The notes below the pieces were generated by a model. That model did not search any database. It saw only the letters and a program-made list of their open reading frames with translations, and was not told the origin of the DNA. The translations under genes and the position numbers were made by a program. A stretch of 64,000 nt of DNA from Rubricoccus sp038746605. GTDB lineage: Bacteria; Bacteroidota; Rhodothermia; Rhodothermales; Rubricoccaceae. Below are positions 1 through 8,798 of this stretch, one piece after another. The DNA lies in contig JBCDKM010000010.1 in the NCBI GenBank assembly GCA_038746605.1, forward strand, positions 82,772 through 146,771, read 5' to 3'. The number at the start of each line of letters is the position of its first letter. Position 1 is the stretch's first letter.

Positions 1-1
1 A

Positions 2-21
2 CCGCCTCGGTGCCGAGGCGG
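2..21. repeat. Interspersed palindrome, copy 1
   Basis: Perfect family member with centre TG, followed by the AGGGAG extension seen at several other copies. It lies upstream of the first gene; the gene to its left is outside the window. Confidence 0.85.
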
Positions 22-104
22 AGGGAGGTATGGTCCCACGCCTGACGGAATGGCGTATGTAGATCTGCCCTACCCTCCCAGGACCTACCCTTACCCCCAT
101 TACC

Positions 105-605
105 ATGCGATCCCTCCTGACGGCACTTCTGACTCTCGTCCCTGTACTGGTCTGTGCGCAAAACGCCACGCAGGTAGAGAATTTCGAGATTCAGGACTTG
201 ACGTTCGAAATCCAATACGAGGCAGAAGAGCCCGAAGGAACATCAGCCGCTACCGTTACGGTGCGGGCGCGAGGTGACCGACCCCTCAGCTTGGAGAGTC
301 TTCGTATTCACTCCGAGAAGGGGGAGTCCCGCAGCCGCGCGATCTCGCTCGCTCGAAACGAGGACGGCAGCTACTCCGGAAGTGGCCGTATCCCGGAACC
401 CGCCATGATCGATGCGCTCATGCTTCGCACGCCCGAAGATGAGATCACCGTGGAGTTGGGCCGCGAGTTCACACGCGAGGGAGACGCCCAGTGGGAGGAC
501 ATGTCCCCGATTTTGTCTGCCGGTGGCGAGAGTGTCGAGGTCAAGGACATTGGCGTTGAGCTTCGCTGCTGCCCTGCGAAGATCGTCATCACCATCTACG
601 TTTGA
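105..605 (+). CDS. Secreted hypothetical protein
   Basis: This 166-residue protein is not recognised. The first 18 residues form a clear signal peptide (hydrophobic LLTALLTLVPVLV, then CAQN), so it is exported. The mature part is acidic, rich in Glu and Thr, and looks like one small beta-rich domain, with two adjacent cysteines near the C-terminus (LRCCPAK) that could form a disulfide or bind a metal. The ATG at 105 is chosen because it starts the signal peptide; an overlapping frame starting at 50 has no such feature. It ends 9 nt before the stop of the convergent Mur-ligase gene. Confidence 0.6.
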   Translation: MRSLLTALLTLVPVLVCAQNATQVENFEIQDLTFEIQYEAEEPEGTSAATVTVRARGDRPLSLESLRIHSEKGESRSRAISLARNEDGSYSGSGRIPEPAMIDALMLRTPEDEITVELGREFTREGDAQWEDMSPILSAGGESVEVKDIGVELRCCPAKIVITIYV

Positions 606-614
606 GCGAGGCAC

Positions 615-2321
615 CTAGAGTGCCACTTGAGGCACGCCACCCGCCTCGCGGATCGCCTCCAGCGCAGCCTCGCGCCTCGAAAGCACGAGCAACAACAAAA
701 AATCCCCCGGCCGTGCCCAGTCCAGCGCGAGTCGGGTGCCCGCCTCGGGGTCGTCCGCCTCGGCAATGCGGTCGGCGGGGATGCCACGCGCGAGGAGCGT
801 CTCGCGAAGGAGCGCTTGCACCTCACCGGGTTCGCGCCCCCGCCGGTAGTCCGGGAGGTCCGCCACGAGGTACCGCTCCGCGTCGAGGCCCGAGACGGCC
901 TCCGCGACCCCTCGGATCTCACGGTCCGTACGGTCGCCTGCGTGGCTGATCATCACGAGGCGTCGCTCGGCGGGGAGGGCGGCCACGGTCTGCGTCACCG
1001 CTGCGAGGCCGTGGGCGTTGTGCGCGAAGTCGACCCAGACCGTCGCGCCGTGGAGGTCGAAGACGTTGCCGCGCCCGGGGTTGGTCTTCGTGTCACTCGT
1101 GAAGGCGGTCAGGCCGTCGCGGATGGCGGCGTCCGGGAGGCCGAGAGCGTGCGCCAGCCCAGCGGCGGTGAGCGCGTTGCGGACGTTGTACCGCGCCGCC
1201 CCGCCCATCGCGGCGGGGAGGTCCACTACGGGCACGAGGCGGACCCAGTCGGTGGCCTCGCGCCGGACGATCTCGCCGTCCACCACGGAGACCGCCGGGC
1301 CGTCTGGGAGCGAGTCTGGGCGGAGGCCCGTCCAGACGAGGTGCGCGCCTCGTTCGCGAAGACCCGGTTCGAGTAGGAGACCGTTGCGGTGGCAGTGCGG
1401 GTCGTCGTGGTTGGTGACGAGCGCGCCGCCGCGCCCGAGCGACTTCGCGACGACGAACTTGGCCTCGGCCAGTTGCGCGACGGTGTGGATGCCGTACTCG
1501 CCCAGGTGGTCTTCCCCCAGGTTGGTCACGGCGGCAGCGGTCGCGCGAGGCAGGCCGAGGCCGCGCCGTAGGATGCCGCCTCGCGCCACCTCCAACACGC
1601 CTACCTCTACGCGCTTGTCTCGCAACGCCGTACGCGCGCCGCCCGGACCAGAGTAGTCGCCGCTCTCCACCATCTCGTCCCCGATCACGATGCCATCGGT
1701 AGAGGTCATGCCCGGGATGCGACCCGCCGCACGGACGATGGCGCCGAGCATCCGCGACGTGGTGGACTTGCCGTTGGTGCCGGTGACGAGGGCGACCGAG
1801 ATGTCGTGGATCGCAGACCAGTCCGGGCTCTCTGGGAGGGCGTCCACGGCGACCGTCTGGCTTCCCGTGCCGAGGCCGACCGAAACCTCATCGTCATCCC
1901 AGAGGAAGGCGACGCCGTGCTGACTCGCCTCGGCTTCCAGGGCGAGGAGCCCCGGGTTCCGCTCCGCCTCGGCACTCGCGCGGAGGGAGTCGAGCGTGTG
2001 ATCCTCGCCCACGTCCCCGAGGGCGGCGGTGCCGTCGCCGCCGAGATCCCCCACGGCTCGCGCGAACGCCCACTCGTTGACCTCGGTCGCGGTGTAGAGG
2101 GCGTCCAGCGGCGCCTCGAACGCGAGGGAGATACCACCAGCGTAGGCCCGCACGGCGGTCTCGGTCTCTCCCCACCCGAGCGCGTGCAGTGCTTCCGTCA
2201 GCCGAGCGCGCCAGGCCGTTGAGAGGGCGTCGGGCTGGTCGGTCTCGGCGTCGAGGATCGCGCCGGGCCCGTCGAGGAGGAGGTTGGGGCCGGTGAGGCG
2301 GCGGGTGTCGGTCAGCTTCAT
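615..2321 (-). CDS. Stand-alone Mur-ligase family protein, paralogue of the CphA C-terminal module
   Basis: This 568-residue ATP-dependent Mur ligase has the P-loop GTNGKS at residues 181-186, followed by stretches that track the C-terminal half of the adjacent cyanophycin synthetase (PGMTSTDG, EVARGGILRRGLG, EDHLGEYGIHT, DFAHN). About 170 N-terminal residues do not resemble the ATP-grasp half of CphA, so this is not a second CphA. It starts 71 nt after the end of cphA on the same strand, so co-transcription is likely. Mur-like companions of CphA are known, but their exact reaction is unclear. A role in amide-bond formation in cyanophycin or a related Asp/Arg peptide is inferred from context. 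No cyanophycinase is visible nearby. Confidence 0.8.
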   Translation of the reverse strand: MKLTDTRRLTGPNLLLDGPGAILDAETDQPDALSTAWRARLTEALHALGWGETETAVRAYAGGISLAFEAPLDALYTATEVNEWAFARAVGDLGGDGTAALGDVGEDHTLDSLRASAEAERNPGLLALEAEASQHGVAFLWDDDEVSVGLGTGSQTVAVDALPESPDWSAIHDISVALVTGTNGKSTTSRMLGAIVRAAGRIPGMTSTDGIVIGDEMVESGDYSGPGGARTALRDKRVEVGVLEVARGGILRRGLGLPRATAAAVTNLGEDHLGEYGIHTVAQLAEAKFVVAKSLGRGGALVTNHDDPHCHRNGLLLEPGLRERGAHLVWTGLRPDSLPDGPAVSVVDGEIVRREATDWVRLVPVVDLPAAMGGAARYNVRNALTAAGLAHALGLPDAAIRDGLTAFTSDTKTNPGRGNVFDLHGATVWVDFAHNAHGLAAVTQTVAALPAERRLVMISHAGDRTDREIRGVAEAVSGLDAERYLVADLPDYRRGREPGEVQALLRETLLARGIPADRIAEADDPEAGTRLALDWARPGDFLLLLVLSRREAALEAIREAGGVPQVAL

Positions 2322-2392
2322 AGGAAGGGCGAGGGGCAGAGGGAGAAAGGGTGAGAGACCCTCGTCCCTCTTCCCGATCTCCCCCGTCCCTT

Positions 2393-5302
2393 CTAGTCGG
2401 CTTCCTCGTCGTGGACGATCCGCACGCCACGCTCATCGCGGACGAGGCGCTGACCGTCCGGGAGATCGACCGTCTCGATGTCGGCAGGTGTGCGCGTGAT
2501 GGGTCCGCTCACGGGCGACACCGAGGCGGTCGCAGGCGTGCTGGCAGAGGGAGGGGCGGGCGCCTCCGCGATCAGCGGCGCGGTCATGGGCGGAGGGGGA
2601 GCCGGAGCCGCCTGCCCGTCGCCCGCCTCGCGGCCGAAGTAGATGATCTGCTTCCACGTGCGCGAGATCTCGTCGCCGAGGATGAGCACGAGGTCGTTTT
2701 CCTCAGCGCTCGCGAGGGCGTGCTCCACCGCTTCCTGCTCGTCTGGCACGATCTCGATGGCCTCCTCGGCGACGCCCGCCGCGAGGAGCGCCTCGCGAAG
2801 CATCTCCGGCACCTCCGTCTCACCTCGACCTCGCAACTTGTCGTCGCGCTTGCAGATGTAGTGGTCGAAGGTTCCAGCCGCGAGCGTGGCGATCTCGCGG
2901 ATGTCCTCATCGCGCCGGTCGCCCGGGGCAGCGAGGACGAGGCGCCGCTTGCCGCGCACGTCCAGCTTCGCCGCGAGGGCGACCATCATGCCGACGGCGT
3001 CGGGGTTGTGGGCGTAGTCCAGAATGACCTTGAAGGGGTGCTCGTCGAAGACGTTGAGACGGCCGGGCGCCTCGTAGTAGCTCGTCGAGAACGTGCGGAG
3101 GCCGTGGCGGATGTGATCCAGGGTGATCCGCTCCATCGCGTTCTCCCCCAACGCGTACGCGACGCCCGCCGCGAACATCGCGTTCTGCACGTTGTGCGTC
3201 GCTTTGCCTTCCAACGTGGCGGGGATGAGGTGCGTCCACACGAGCGGGATGTGGCGCCCGCCGTCGTAGATCGTGATCATGTCGCCGTTCATACCCGGCT
3301 CCAGCACCACGGCGCGGCCTCCGGCACGGACGTGCTCGCGGACGACGGCGTGCTGCGGGTCCATCGTGACGTAGCAGATCGTCTCCGCGCGGGTGTCGCC
3401 CGCCATCGCGAGGCAGCGAGGGTCGTCGGCGTTGAGGACAGCACAGTCCTTCGCGATCTCGATGGGGATCTTCTTGATCTCCGCCAGCTGGTCCAGCGTG
3501 TGGATGCCCCGGATGCCGAGGTGATCGGCGCGGACGTTGAGCACCGCGCTCACATCGCACTCCTGGAAGCCGAGGCCGGATCGGACCATCCCGCCGCGCG
3601 CGGCCTCCAGGATGGCGCTGTCCACGTCGGGATCGCGGAGGACCATGCTCGCGCTGGTGGGTCCGGTCATGTCGCCCTTGACACTGAGGCGACCGTTGAT
3701 GTACACCCCGTCCGAGGTGGTCATGCCGGGCGTGTAGCCCGCCATCTGAGCGATGTGCGCCACCATGCGGGTGGTGGTCGTCTTGCCGTTGGTGCCCGTA
3801 ATGGCCGCGATGGGGATGCGCGCGGGCGCGCCAGGCGGGAAGAGCAGGTCCATGACCGGCCCCGCCACATCGCGCGGGGTGCCCTCTGAGGGCGCGACGT
3901 GCATGCGGAAACCCGGCGCTGCGTTGCACTCCACGATGGCACCGCCCACATCGCGCCAGCTCTGCGTGATGTCCGTCGTGAGGAAGTCCACGCCGCCCAC
4001 GTCGAGGCCGATGGCCTTGATGGCGCGCTCGGCCATGTCGCGGTTGTCCGGGTGGACCACGTCGGTCAGGTCGATGGCCGTGCCGCCAGTGGAGAGGTTG
4101 GCCGTGGACCGGAGGTAAAAGATCTCGCCCTCGGGGAGGATCGTCTCACGCGTGTGGCCCTTCTTCTCCATCAAGCGCTCCGCCTGCTCGTCGAACTGGA
4201 GTTGGGTGAGCACCTTCTCGTGCCCGACGCCACGCCTCGGGTCCTCGTTGACGATCTCGACCAGTTGCTCGATGGTATGCTCCCCGTCGCCTACGACGTG
4301 GCCCGGAACGCGCTTCGCGACCGCGATGAGCTTGCCACCCACGACAAGCATCCGGTGGTCGAAGCCGTCCACGAAGCTCTCCACGAGGACGCCCCGGCTG
4401 GTCCCATGCTCGCGCGCGACGCCGAACGCCGTCTCGACCTGCTCCGGCGTTTGCAGACGGATGCTCACACCGCGACCGTGGTTCGCGTTGAGCGGCTTCA
4501 CCACGACCGGATAGCCGATTCGCTCCGCGGCCTTCTGGGCCGCGCGGACGCTGTAGACGAGCCGCTGCTGCGGCACCGGCAGACCGAGGTCGTTGAGCAG
4601 CGTGTGGGTCTCGTCCTTGTCGCTCGCGAGTTCGACCGAGATGTGCTTCGTCTCGCTGGTGACAGTGGCCTGGATCCGCTTCTGGTACTTCCCGTGCCCG
4701 AACTGCACGAGGCTGTACTTGTTGAGGCGCAGCCACGGGATGTCGCGCGCCTCGGCGGCATCCACGATGGACTGAGTGCTCGGGCCGAACTCCCGCCGCT
4801 GCGCGAAGAGGATGAAGTCATCGCGCTCTTGCTCCCAGTCCCACTCTTCTTTCTCCTCCTCGATCTCAGCCTGGACCGCCTCGGGAAGGAGCTGGAGGAT
4901 GAGGCGCCGCGCGAGCTTGCCCGCCTCCAGCCCCACCTCGCGCTGGTGGTACTCGTAGACCATGTCGTAGTGGCCTTCGGGCTCCCCGTGCCGGGTGCGC
5001 GTCTTTCCGAAGGTCACGTCGCTGCCCGCGATGCTCTGCAGTTCCAGCGCGACGTGCTCCCAGACGTGCCCGAGCCACGTGCCCTCGTCTTCGGTCATGC
5101 GGCGGATAAACCCGCCGGGGCGCCCGTAGCTGCACCCGTGCTCCTGCAGCCCGGGCAGCGCCTCGGCCAACCGAGCGTGGAAGTCGCCGAGTTTGCCGGT
5201 GGGGTAGTGCTCGAGCGGCCCGAGGTCGATCACGTGGCGGATCACGGGGAACCGCGCGTAGACGTTAGGGCCGACGTAGACGTTGGTGGAGAGGATGCGC
5301 AT
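2393..5302 (-). CDS. cphA: Cyanophycin synthetase
   Basis: The 969-residue protein has the standard CphA plan and length: an N-terminal domain (about 1-160), an ATP-grasp domain (about 220-475, with GYPVVVKPLNANHGRGVS and a VECNAAPGFRMH ligand loop), then a Mur-ligase domain with GTNGKT at 503-508, ARGGMVRSGLG and DYAHNPDA. It polymerises Asp and Arg into cyanophycin (multi-L-arginyl-poly-L-aspartate), a cytoplasmic nitrogen and carbon store, using ATP. The ATG at 5302 gives the typical N-terminus MRILSTNVYVGPN. The C-terminal tail after the Mur domain is rich in Ala and Pro. The stand-alone Mur ligase lies downstream on the same strand. Confidence 0.95.
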   Translation of the reverse strand: MRILSTNVYVGPNVYARFPVIRHVIDLGPLEHYPTGKLGDFHARLAEALPGLQEHGCSYGRPGGFIRRMTEDEGTWLGHVWEHVALELQSIAGSDVTFGKTRTRHGEPEGHYDMVYEYHQREVGLEAGKLARRLILQLLPEAVQAEIEEEKEEWDWEQERDDFILFAQRREFGPSTQSIVDAAEARDIPWLRLNKYSLVQFGHGKYQKRIQATVTSETKHISVELASDKDETHTLLNDLGLPVPQQRLVYSVRAAQKAAERIGYPVVVKPLNANHGRGVSIRLQTPEQVETAFGVAREHGTSRGVLVESFVDGFDHRMLVVGGKLIAVAKRVPGHVVGDGEHTIEQLVEIVNEDPRRGVGHEKVLTQLQFDEQAERLMEKKGHTRETILPEGEIFYLRSTANLSTGGTAIDLTDVVHPDNRDMAERAIKAIGLDVGGVDFLTTDITQSWRDVGGAIVECNAAPGFRMHVAPSEGTPRDVAGPVMDLLFPPGAPARIPIAAITGTNGKTTTTRMVAHIAQMAGYTPGMTTSDGVYINGRLSVKGDMTGPTSASMVLRDPDVDSAILEAARGGMVRSGLGFQECDVSAVLNVRADHLGIRGIHTLDQLAEIKKIPIEIAKDCAVLNADDPRCLAMAGDTRAETICYVTMDPQHAVVREHVRAGGRAVVLEPGMNGDMITIYDGGRHIPLVWTHLIPATLEGKATHNVQNAMFAAGVAYALGENAMERITLDHIRHGLRTFSTSYYEAPGRLNVFDEHPFKVILDYAHNPDAVGMMVALAAKLDVRGKRRLVLAAPGDRRDEDIREIATLAAGTFDHYICKRDDKLRGRGETEVPEMLREALLAAGVAEEAIEIVPDEQEAVEHALASAEENDLVLILGDEISRTWKQIIYFGREAGDGQAAPAPPPPMTAPLIAEAPAPPSASTPATASVSPVSGPITRTPADIETVDLPDGQRLVRDERGVRIVHDEEAD

Positions 5303-5445
5303 GAGACGGAAGAGACGGGGCAGGGAAGGTGCCCACGCGCGAGGCCCAGTGCAAGCTCCCGTCGCGTTGACTGGATGGCTTCCTAAAGCACCTCTTCGAA
5401 CGAGAGACTGAGCGCTGCGAACGCTGCCGGTCGCCTCGGATCACG

Positions 5446-8400
5446 TCAGACGATCGTACTGCTGTTCCGCAGTAGTTCTGCACTCACGATCTCCTGATCG
5501 ACCGGATCGAGGTGGCGCTTCGCAAAATGACTCAACGCGCGATTCTCTGCTTCGCCGTACCGGCGCCTCTTCTCTGCGATGAGGTCGACGACTTCCTCTA
5601 ACGTCTCGCTACCATCGACTCGGCGGAGATGCAAGATCCAGCGTCGGAGATCAGGGAACGTCCGCGGGCCGTGTGTCACTCTACCCTCTGGATCCATCGG
5701 TGCGATACCGTACCCTGCAGCGAGCACAGCGTGGATTCTCACGTGATCCTCAGCATCGCCGAGTTCTAGCTCACTCGGCGTAAGATCTGTCACTCTCTTT
5801 TTCCTCCACACATCGCCGAGGTATACCCCCGCTTGTTGCTCGGCTGTCAGGTCATAGAAACTGTGACGCGCAGTAGTGGCGAGAGCAAACTCATACGCAG
5901 CCCCACCGATGCTAAACCGCAGAACCGGTACCTCCGTCTGGCTCCTCAGACCGGAGAAATACAAGCCCTTCTGACCCATGGGTCGCAAGGTCTCCTGGAG
6001 AACGCCCCCCTCATCCGCACCGATTGTGGCAAAGGTTGCGGGCGGACGGAGCCCGAGGTGATCGTGACCTCGTGCAGCAAACGGAGCGGCACGCTCATAG
6101 AGACCTCTTGCAAACTGGAATCGCGCCTCGTCTTCCTCTAAGACCCGGGCGAAGTGGTCTTCGATCGTTTCGGTTTCGAGATCTTGGAACGCTTCACGGA
6201 GTGCCTGTTCGAGACCCGCGACAGCCCCGTCGAGAGCTCGGGCATCCGCACCACTCGTCGCTGCGTGGAACAGCGAGGAAGGTGGGTTGTGCCGCCAGTA
6301 CTCCCGGCATCGCCGCGCAAGATCCTCCGAGCGCTCCTCCACGAAGACTCGTACGCTCTCTTCTGAGACAAGCGAAAGGATGTGAGGATCAGGATGAGGT
6401 GTAAATATAGATTTTTTTGCAGCTTCTGCCGCACGTTTCTGGACGGCTTCCGGGAAGCTCTCTAACTTCTTCCTGGTGTCTGCTACCACTCCCCCGAGTC
6501 GATTCCGCCAGTCGACGAGCTCGCCGTAGAGGTAGTGCCGAAAGGGCTCATGATGCCGGTGGTTGATGCGGCCGACGAGATGACTGTATCTGCTCTCCGC
6601 AGAGACTTGGGCTGCGTGGAGGGCACCATTCGCACCACGCAGAGGGAGGAGGAAGCGTTTCCGGAAGGTCCAGCCCGAGAAGATCAGCGCAGCGAGAACG
6701 CCGACTCCGGCCCAGAGCCACGGGATCCAGGAAGCGGTGCCGAACTGCATATGGACATAGCCTCCTGCTGCCGCGAGGGCAAGCATACCGATCCCGTAAA
6801 GTGCTGCCCACCCGGCCTCTCGGTTGCGGGTAGCCTCGACATCATGGAAGGCAGACTGCTTGTCACGTACGCTCCGGACGGCCCTGCCGTACGCCTCCCG
6901 GCTCGTTGTGACCTGCTGTAACGCGTTCTGTTCAGCCTCCTTTGCGAGGGTCTCTCGCTTGGATGCATCATCGATCGCCGCATCTAGCACATCCACGTTC
7001 TGCTTCAGTTCGGACTGCACCCGCTCCAAGAAGACCATCTCAGCCTTTAGCTCTTCCACTGATGCCTCCGCTTTTACGAGTGTCTGCTCCGTGTTTTCTC
7101 GCTGTCGGGAAAGGACTGAACGTGTGTGAGCCTGTCTGACGATGGCGTCTCGGGTCGTTTCGTTTATGGATCTAGACGGAGCGGAAGCCTCTGCTTCCCC
7201 TTTTGCCGCATCGGCATCATCTGGGTTGCCCTCCGCTAACTCTGCTCGCTGCTGCTGCTTCTGGCTCAGAAGGACCTCCAGCCGACGGCTCTTCACGTCC
7301 AAGGCCTTGTCGACTCGCCTCAGGAGAGTACGGTGCGATGATCCCTTCTCTTCGAGGTCACGGGCAGCCGCCTGGACCTCTTCGCTCCCCCCTTGCAAAA
7401 GGGTATCCTCGAACTGGCGGTCGAAGAACTCTCGGAGGCGGTCGTCTACCGCCCTCAAGGTCAGGGAATGGCGAACTGTCTCGCCGTCAATGTGCTCAGA
7501 CGGTTTCCCTTCCAAGGCAGCAAGCCAAGCAAGTGCCGCGGCCCCCCCGCCGGGCTCTGGCTGATTGAGCCGTGCGTTGACTTGCCCGAGAAGGGCATCG
7601 CGTTGGGCCCCTTCTAGCTGCTGACGACGTTCGCCGAGCGCTCCGACCATACGGATCGGCTCGGTGTCTTCATACTGTTGCACATACTCGTCGAGTGCCT
7701 CCAGAATCTTCTCACCGCGGAGATGACGCTCCTTACCCGCCCCCACGCCGGCTACCCCGGAGGGCGCGACGTCTCGCCAGATCCTAGCGCCGTCGGTCCC
7801 CTCACCGAGAAGATCATCGAGGCGGTCGATCTTTTGATCTCGGATAAACTGCTCCGCCGTGGAAGAGACTGTTGCAGCAGGGACAAGGTTTGGTTCGAAC
7901 ACCGGGAGGTCCTTGAGCGCCTCATGAAGCGCCGCCTGTGTCGCGGCGCGAACCAGTTCCTCGCGTGGGTAGACCATGCGGGCATAACCGAGGGTCGCAT
8001 ACCGGCGCCGTCTACCGTATGCCTTCGCGTGAAGGGCGACACTATAGGATCCATCGGTCATCCCTTCCCCCGTCATGGAACTCTTGACCAGGTACGCGAC
8101 AGGCGGGATGGTTGCCTTCCAGTCTGCCACGAACTGGCCGTTCTCTGTCGCGCCTGTGAGGAGCCAGGCCTTCTGGGCATATTGGCGCTTTTCCGACTCA
8201 GCCCGTTCGAATAGCCATTCTAGCTCCTGCCATGCCGCGAAAACGCGCCCGTACGCAAGCGTAGACGGAGACGAAGCAGAGAGAGACGGCCCGAGGAGGA
8301 GCAAGTGGATGCGGGGTGAGAGGCCAAGGAGCCGCACATCGAAGGCCTCATGGAGCGCTTCGAGTACCCAACGCATCGCCACCGATCCCACCGGATCGTT

Positions 8401-8751
8401 TAGCGACGTGGTCAGATACAAGTCGACCGTATTGCTGTCTGCGGCGGCCCCGAAAGCCCGGACGGACCGGATAGCGGACTCCAGGGTCCCCCTCAACTCA
8501 TCCTCTCTCTCTCGGAGAATCTCGTCATTGGCGCTCCAGACTCCATTGGTGGGCTCATCCGCCATGTCGAGGTCGAGCCGGTCAATGGGCTCAACCTCTG
8601 ACGGAGGTACCACCGTGAGTCCATCCCTACGAAGAGCAAGGTGAGCAAAGACAGGAGCAAGATCAGGTGCCTCAGCCAGCACCGCCTCGGCGACAGCCTC
8701 GGCGAGGTCGACACCAGGGGTACCGAGACCGATGAGGACGGTGGGAGACAC
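5446..8751 (-). CDS. Membrane-anchored coiled-coil protein with degenerate tubulin-like N-terminus
   Basis: This 1101-residue protein starts at GTG 8751. Residues 1-290 can be laid along the tubulin-like protein encoded just upstream: VLIGLGTPG versus IVIGLGGTG, then TTSLNDPVGS (about 114-123) where the partner has the GGTGAGT loop, then VAYLVKSSMTG versus IVYLVNNTNTN, and YATLGYARM versus YSSFGVSEI. The GTPase signature is lost, which suggests a pseudo-enzyme. Residues about 480-645 form a long charged coiled coil, followed by two membrane spans (about 647-666 and 674-694) and a 400-residue cytoplasmic-looking tail. It is the last gene of the vWA/tubulin-like operon, 35 nt after its partner. 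The homology is my reading by eye. Confidence 0.65.
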   Translation of the reverse strand: MSPTVLIGLGTPGVDLAEAVAEAVLAEAPDLAPVFAHLALRRDGLTVVPPSEVEPIDRLDLDMADEPTNGVWSANDEILREREDELRGTLESAIRSVRAFGAAADSNTVDLYLTTSLNDPVGSVAMRWVLEALHEAFDVRLLGLSPRIHLLLLGPSLSASSPSTLAYGRVFAAWQELEWLFERAESEKRQYAQKAWLLTGATENGQFVADWKATIPPVAYLVKSSMTGEGMTDGSYSVALHAKAYGRRRRYATLGYARMVYPREELVRAATQAALHEALKDLPVFEPNLVPAATVSSTAEQFIRDQKIDRLDDLLGEGTDGARIWRDVAPSGVAGVGAGKERHLRGEKILEALDEYVQQYEDTEPIRMVGALGERRQQLEGAQRDALLGQVNARLNQPEPGGGAAALAWLAALEGKPSEHIDGETVRHSLTLRAVDDRLREFFDRQFEDTLLQGGSEEVQAAARDLEEKGSSHRTLLRRVDKALDVKSRRLEVLLSQKQQQRAELAEGNPDDADAAKGEAEASAPSRSINETTRDAIVRQAHTRSVLSRQRENTEQTLVKAEASVEELKAEMVFLERVQSELKQNVDVLDAAIDDASKRETLAKEAEQNALQQVTTSREAYGRAVRSVRDKQSAFHDVEATRNREAGWAALYGIGMLALAAAGGYVHMQFGTASWIPWLWAGVGVLAALIFSGWTFRKRFLLPLRGANGALHAAQVSAESRYSHLVGRINHRHHEPFRHYLYGELVDWRNRLGGVVADTRKKLESFPEAVQKRAAEAAKKSIFTPHPDPHILSLVSEESVRVFVEERSEDLARRCREYWRHNPPSSLFHAATSGADARALDGAVAGLEQALREAFQDLETETIEDHFARVLEEDEARFQFARGLYERAAPFAARGHDHLGLRPPATFATIGADEGGVLQETLRPMGQKGLYFSGLRSQTEVPVLRFSIGGAAYEFALATTARHSFYDLTAEQQAGVYLGDVWRKKRVTDLTPSELELGDAEDHVRIHAVLAAGYGIAPMDPEGRVTHGPRTFPDLRRWILHLRRVDGSETLEEVVDLIAEKRRRYGEAENRALSHFAKRHLDPVDQEIVSAELLRNSSTIV

Positions 8752-8798
8752 GTGAGTAACCGAGAGTGGCAGTCAGTGAGTGACTGTTAGTGAGTAAC
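8752..8798. repeat. Short GTGAGTRAC repeats
   Basis: Three copies of GTGAGT(A/G)AC lie at 8752-8760, 8776-8784 and 8790-8798. They fill the 35-nt gap between the two tubulin-like genes and run into the last codons of the upstream one (encoding LTVTH). Function unknown; a slippage-type repeat is likely. Confidence 0.6.

Noticed and set aside
1960..1996. Half-palindrome look-alikes such as CCGCCTCGGCACTCGCGCGGAGGGAG in the Mur-ligase gene, and GAGGCGGAG runs at 50628 and 51489
   Set aside because: Only one arm is present; such words arise easily from Ala-Glu-Ala-Glu coding in GC-rich genes.
2351..5386. Two long plus-strand open frames (about 500 codons each) opposite cphA
   Set aside because: Shadow frames of the cyanophycin synthetase; composition is that of an antisense frame, and there is no motif or start context.
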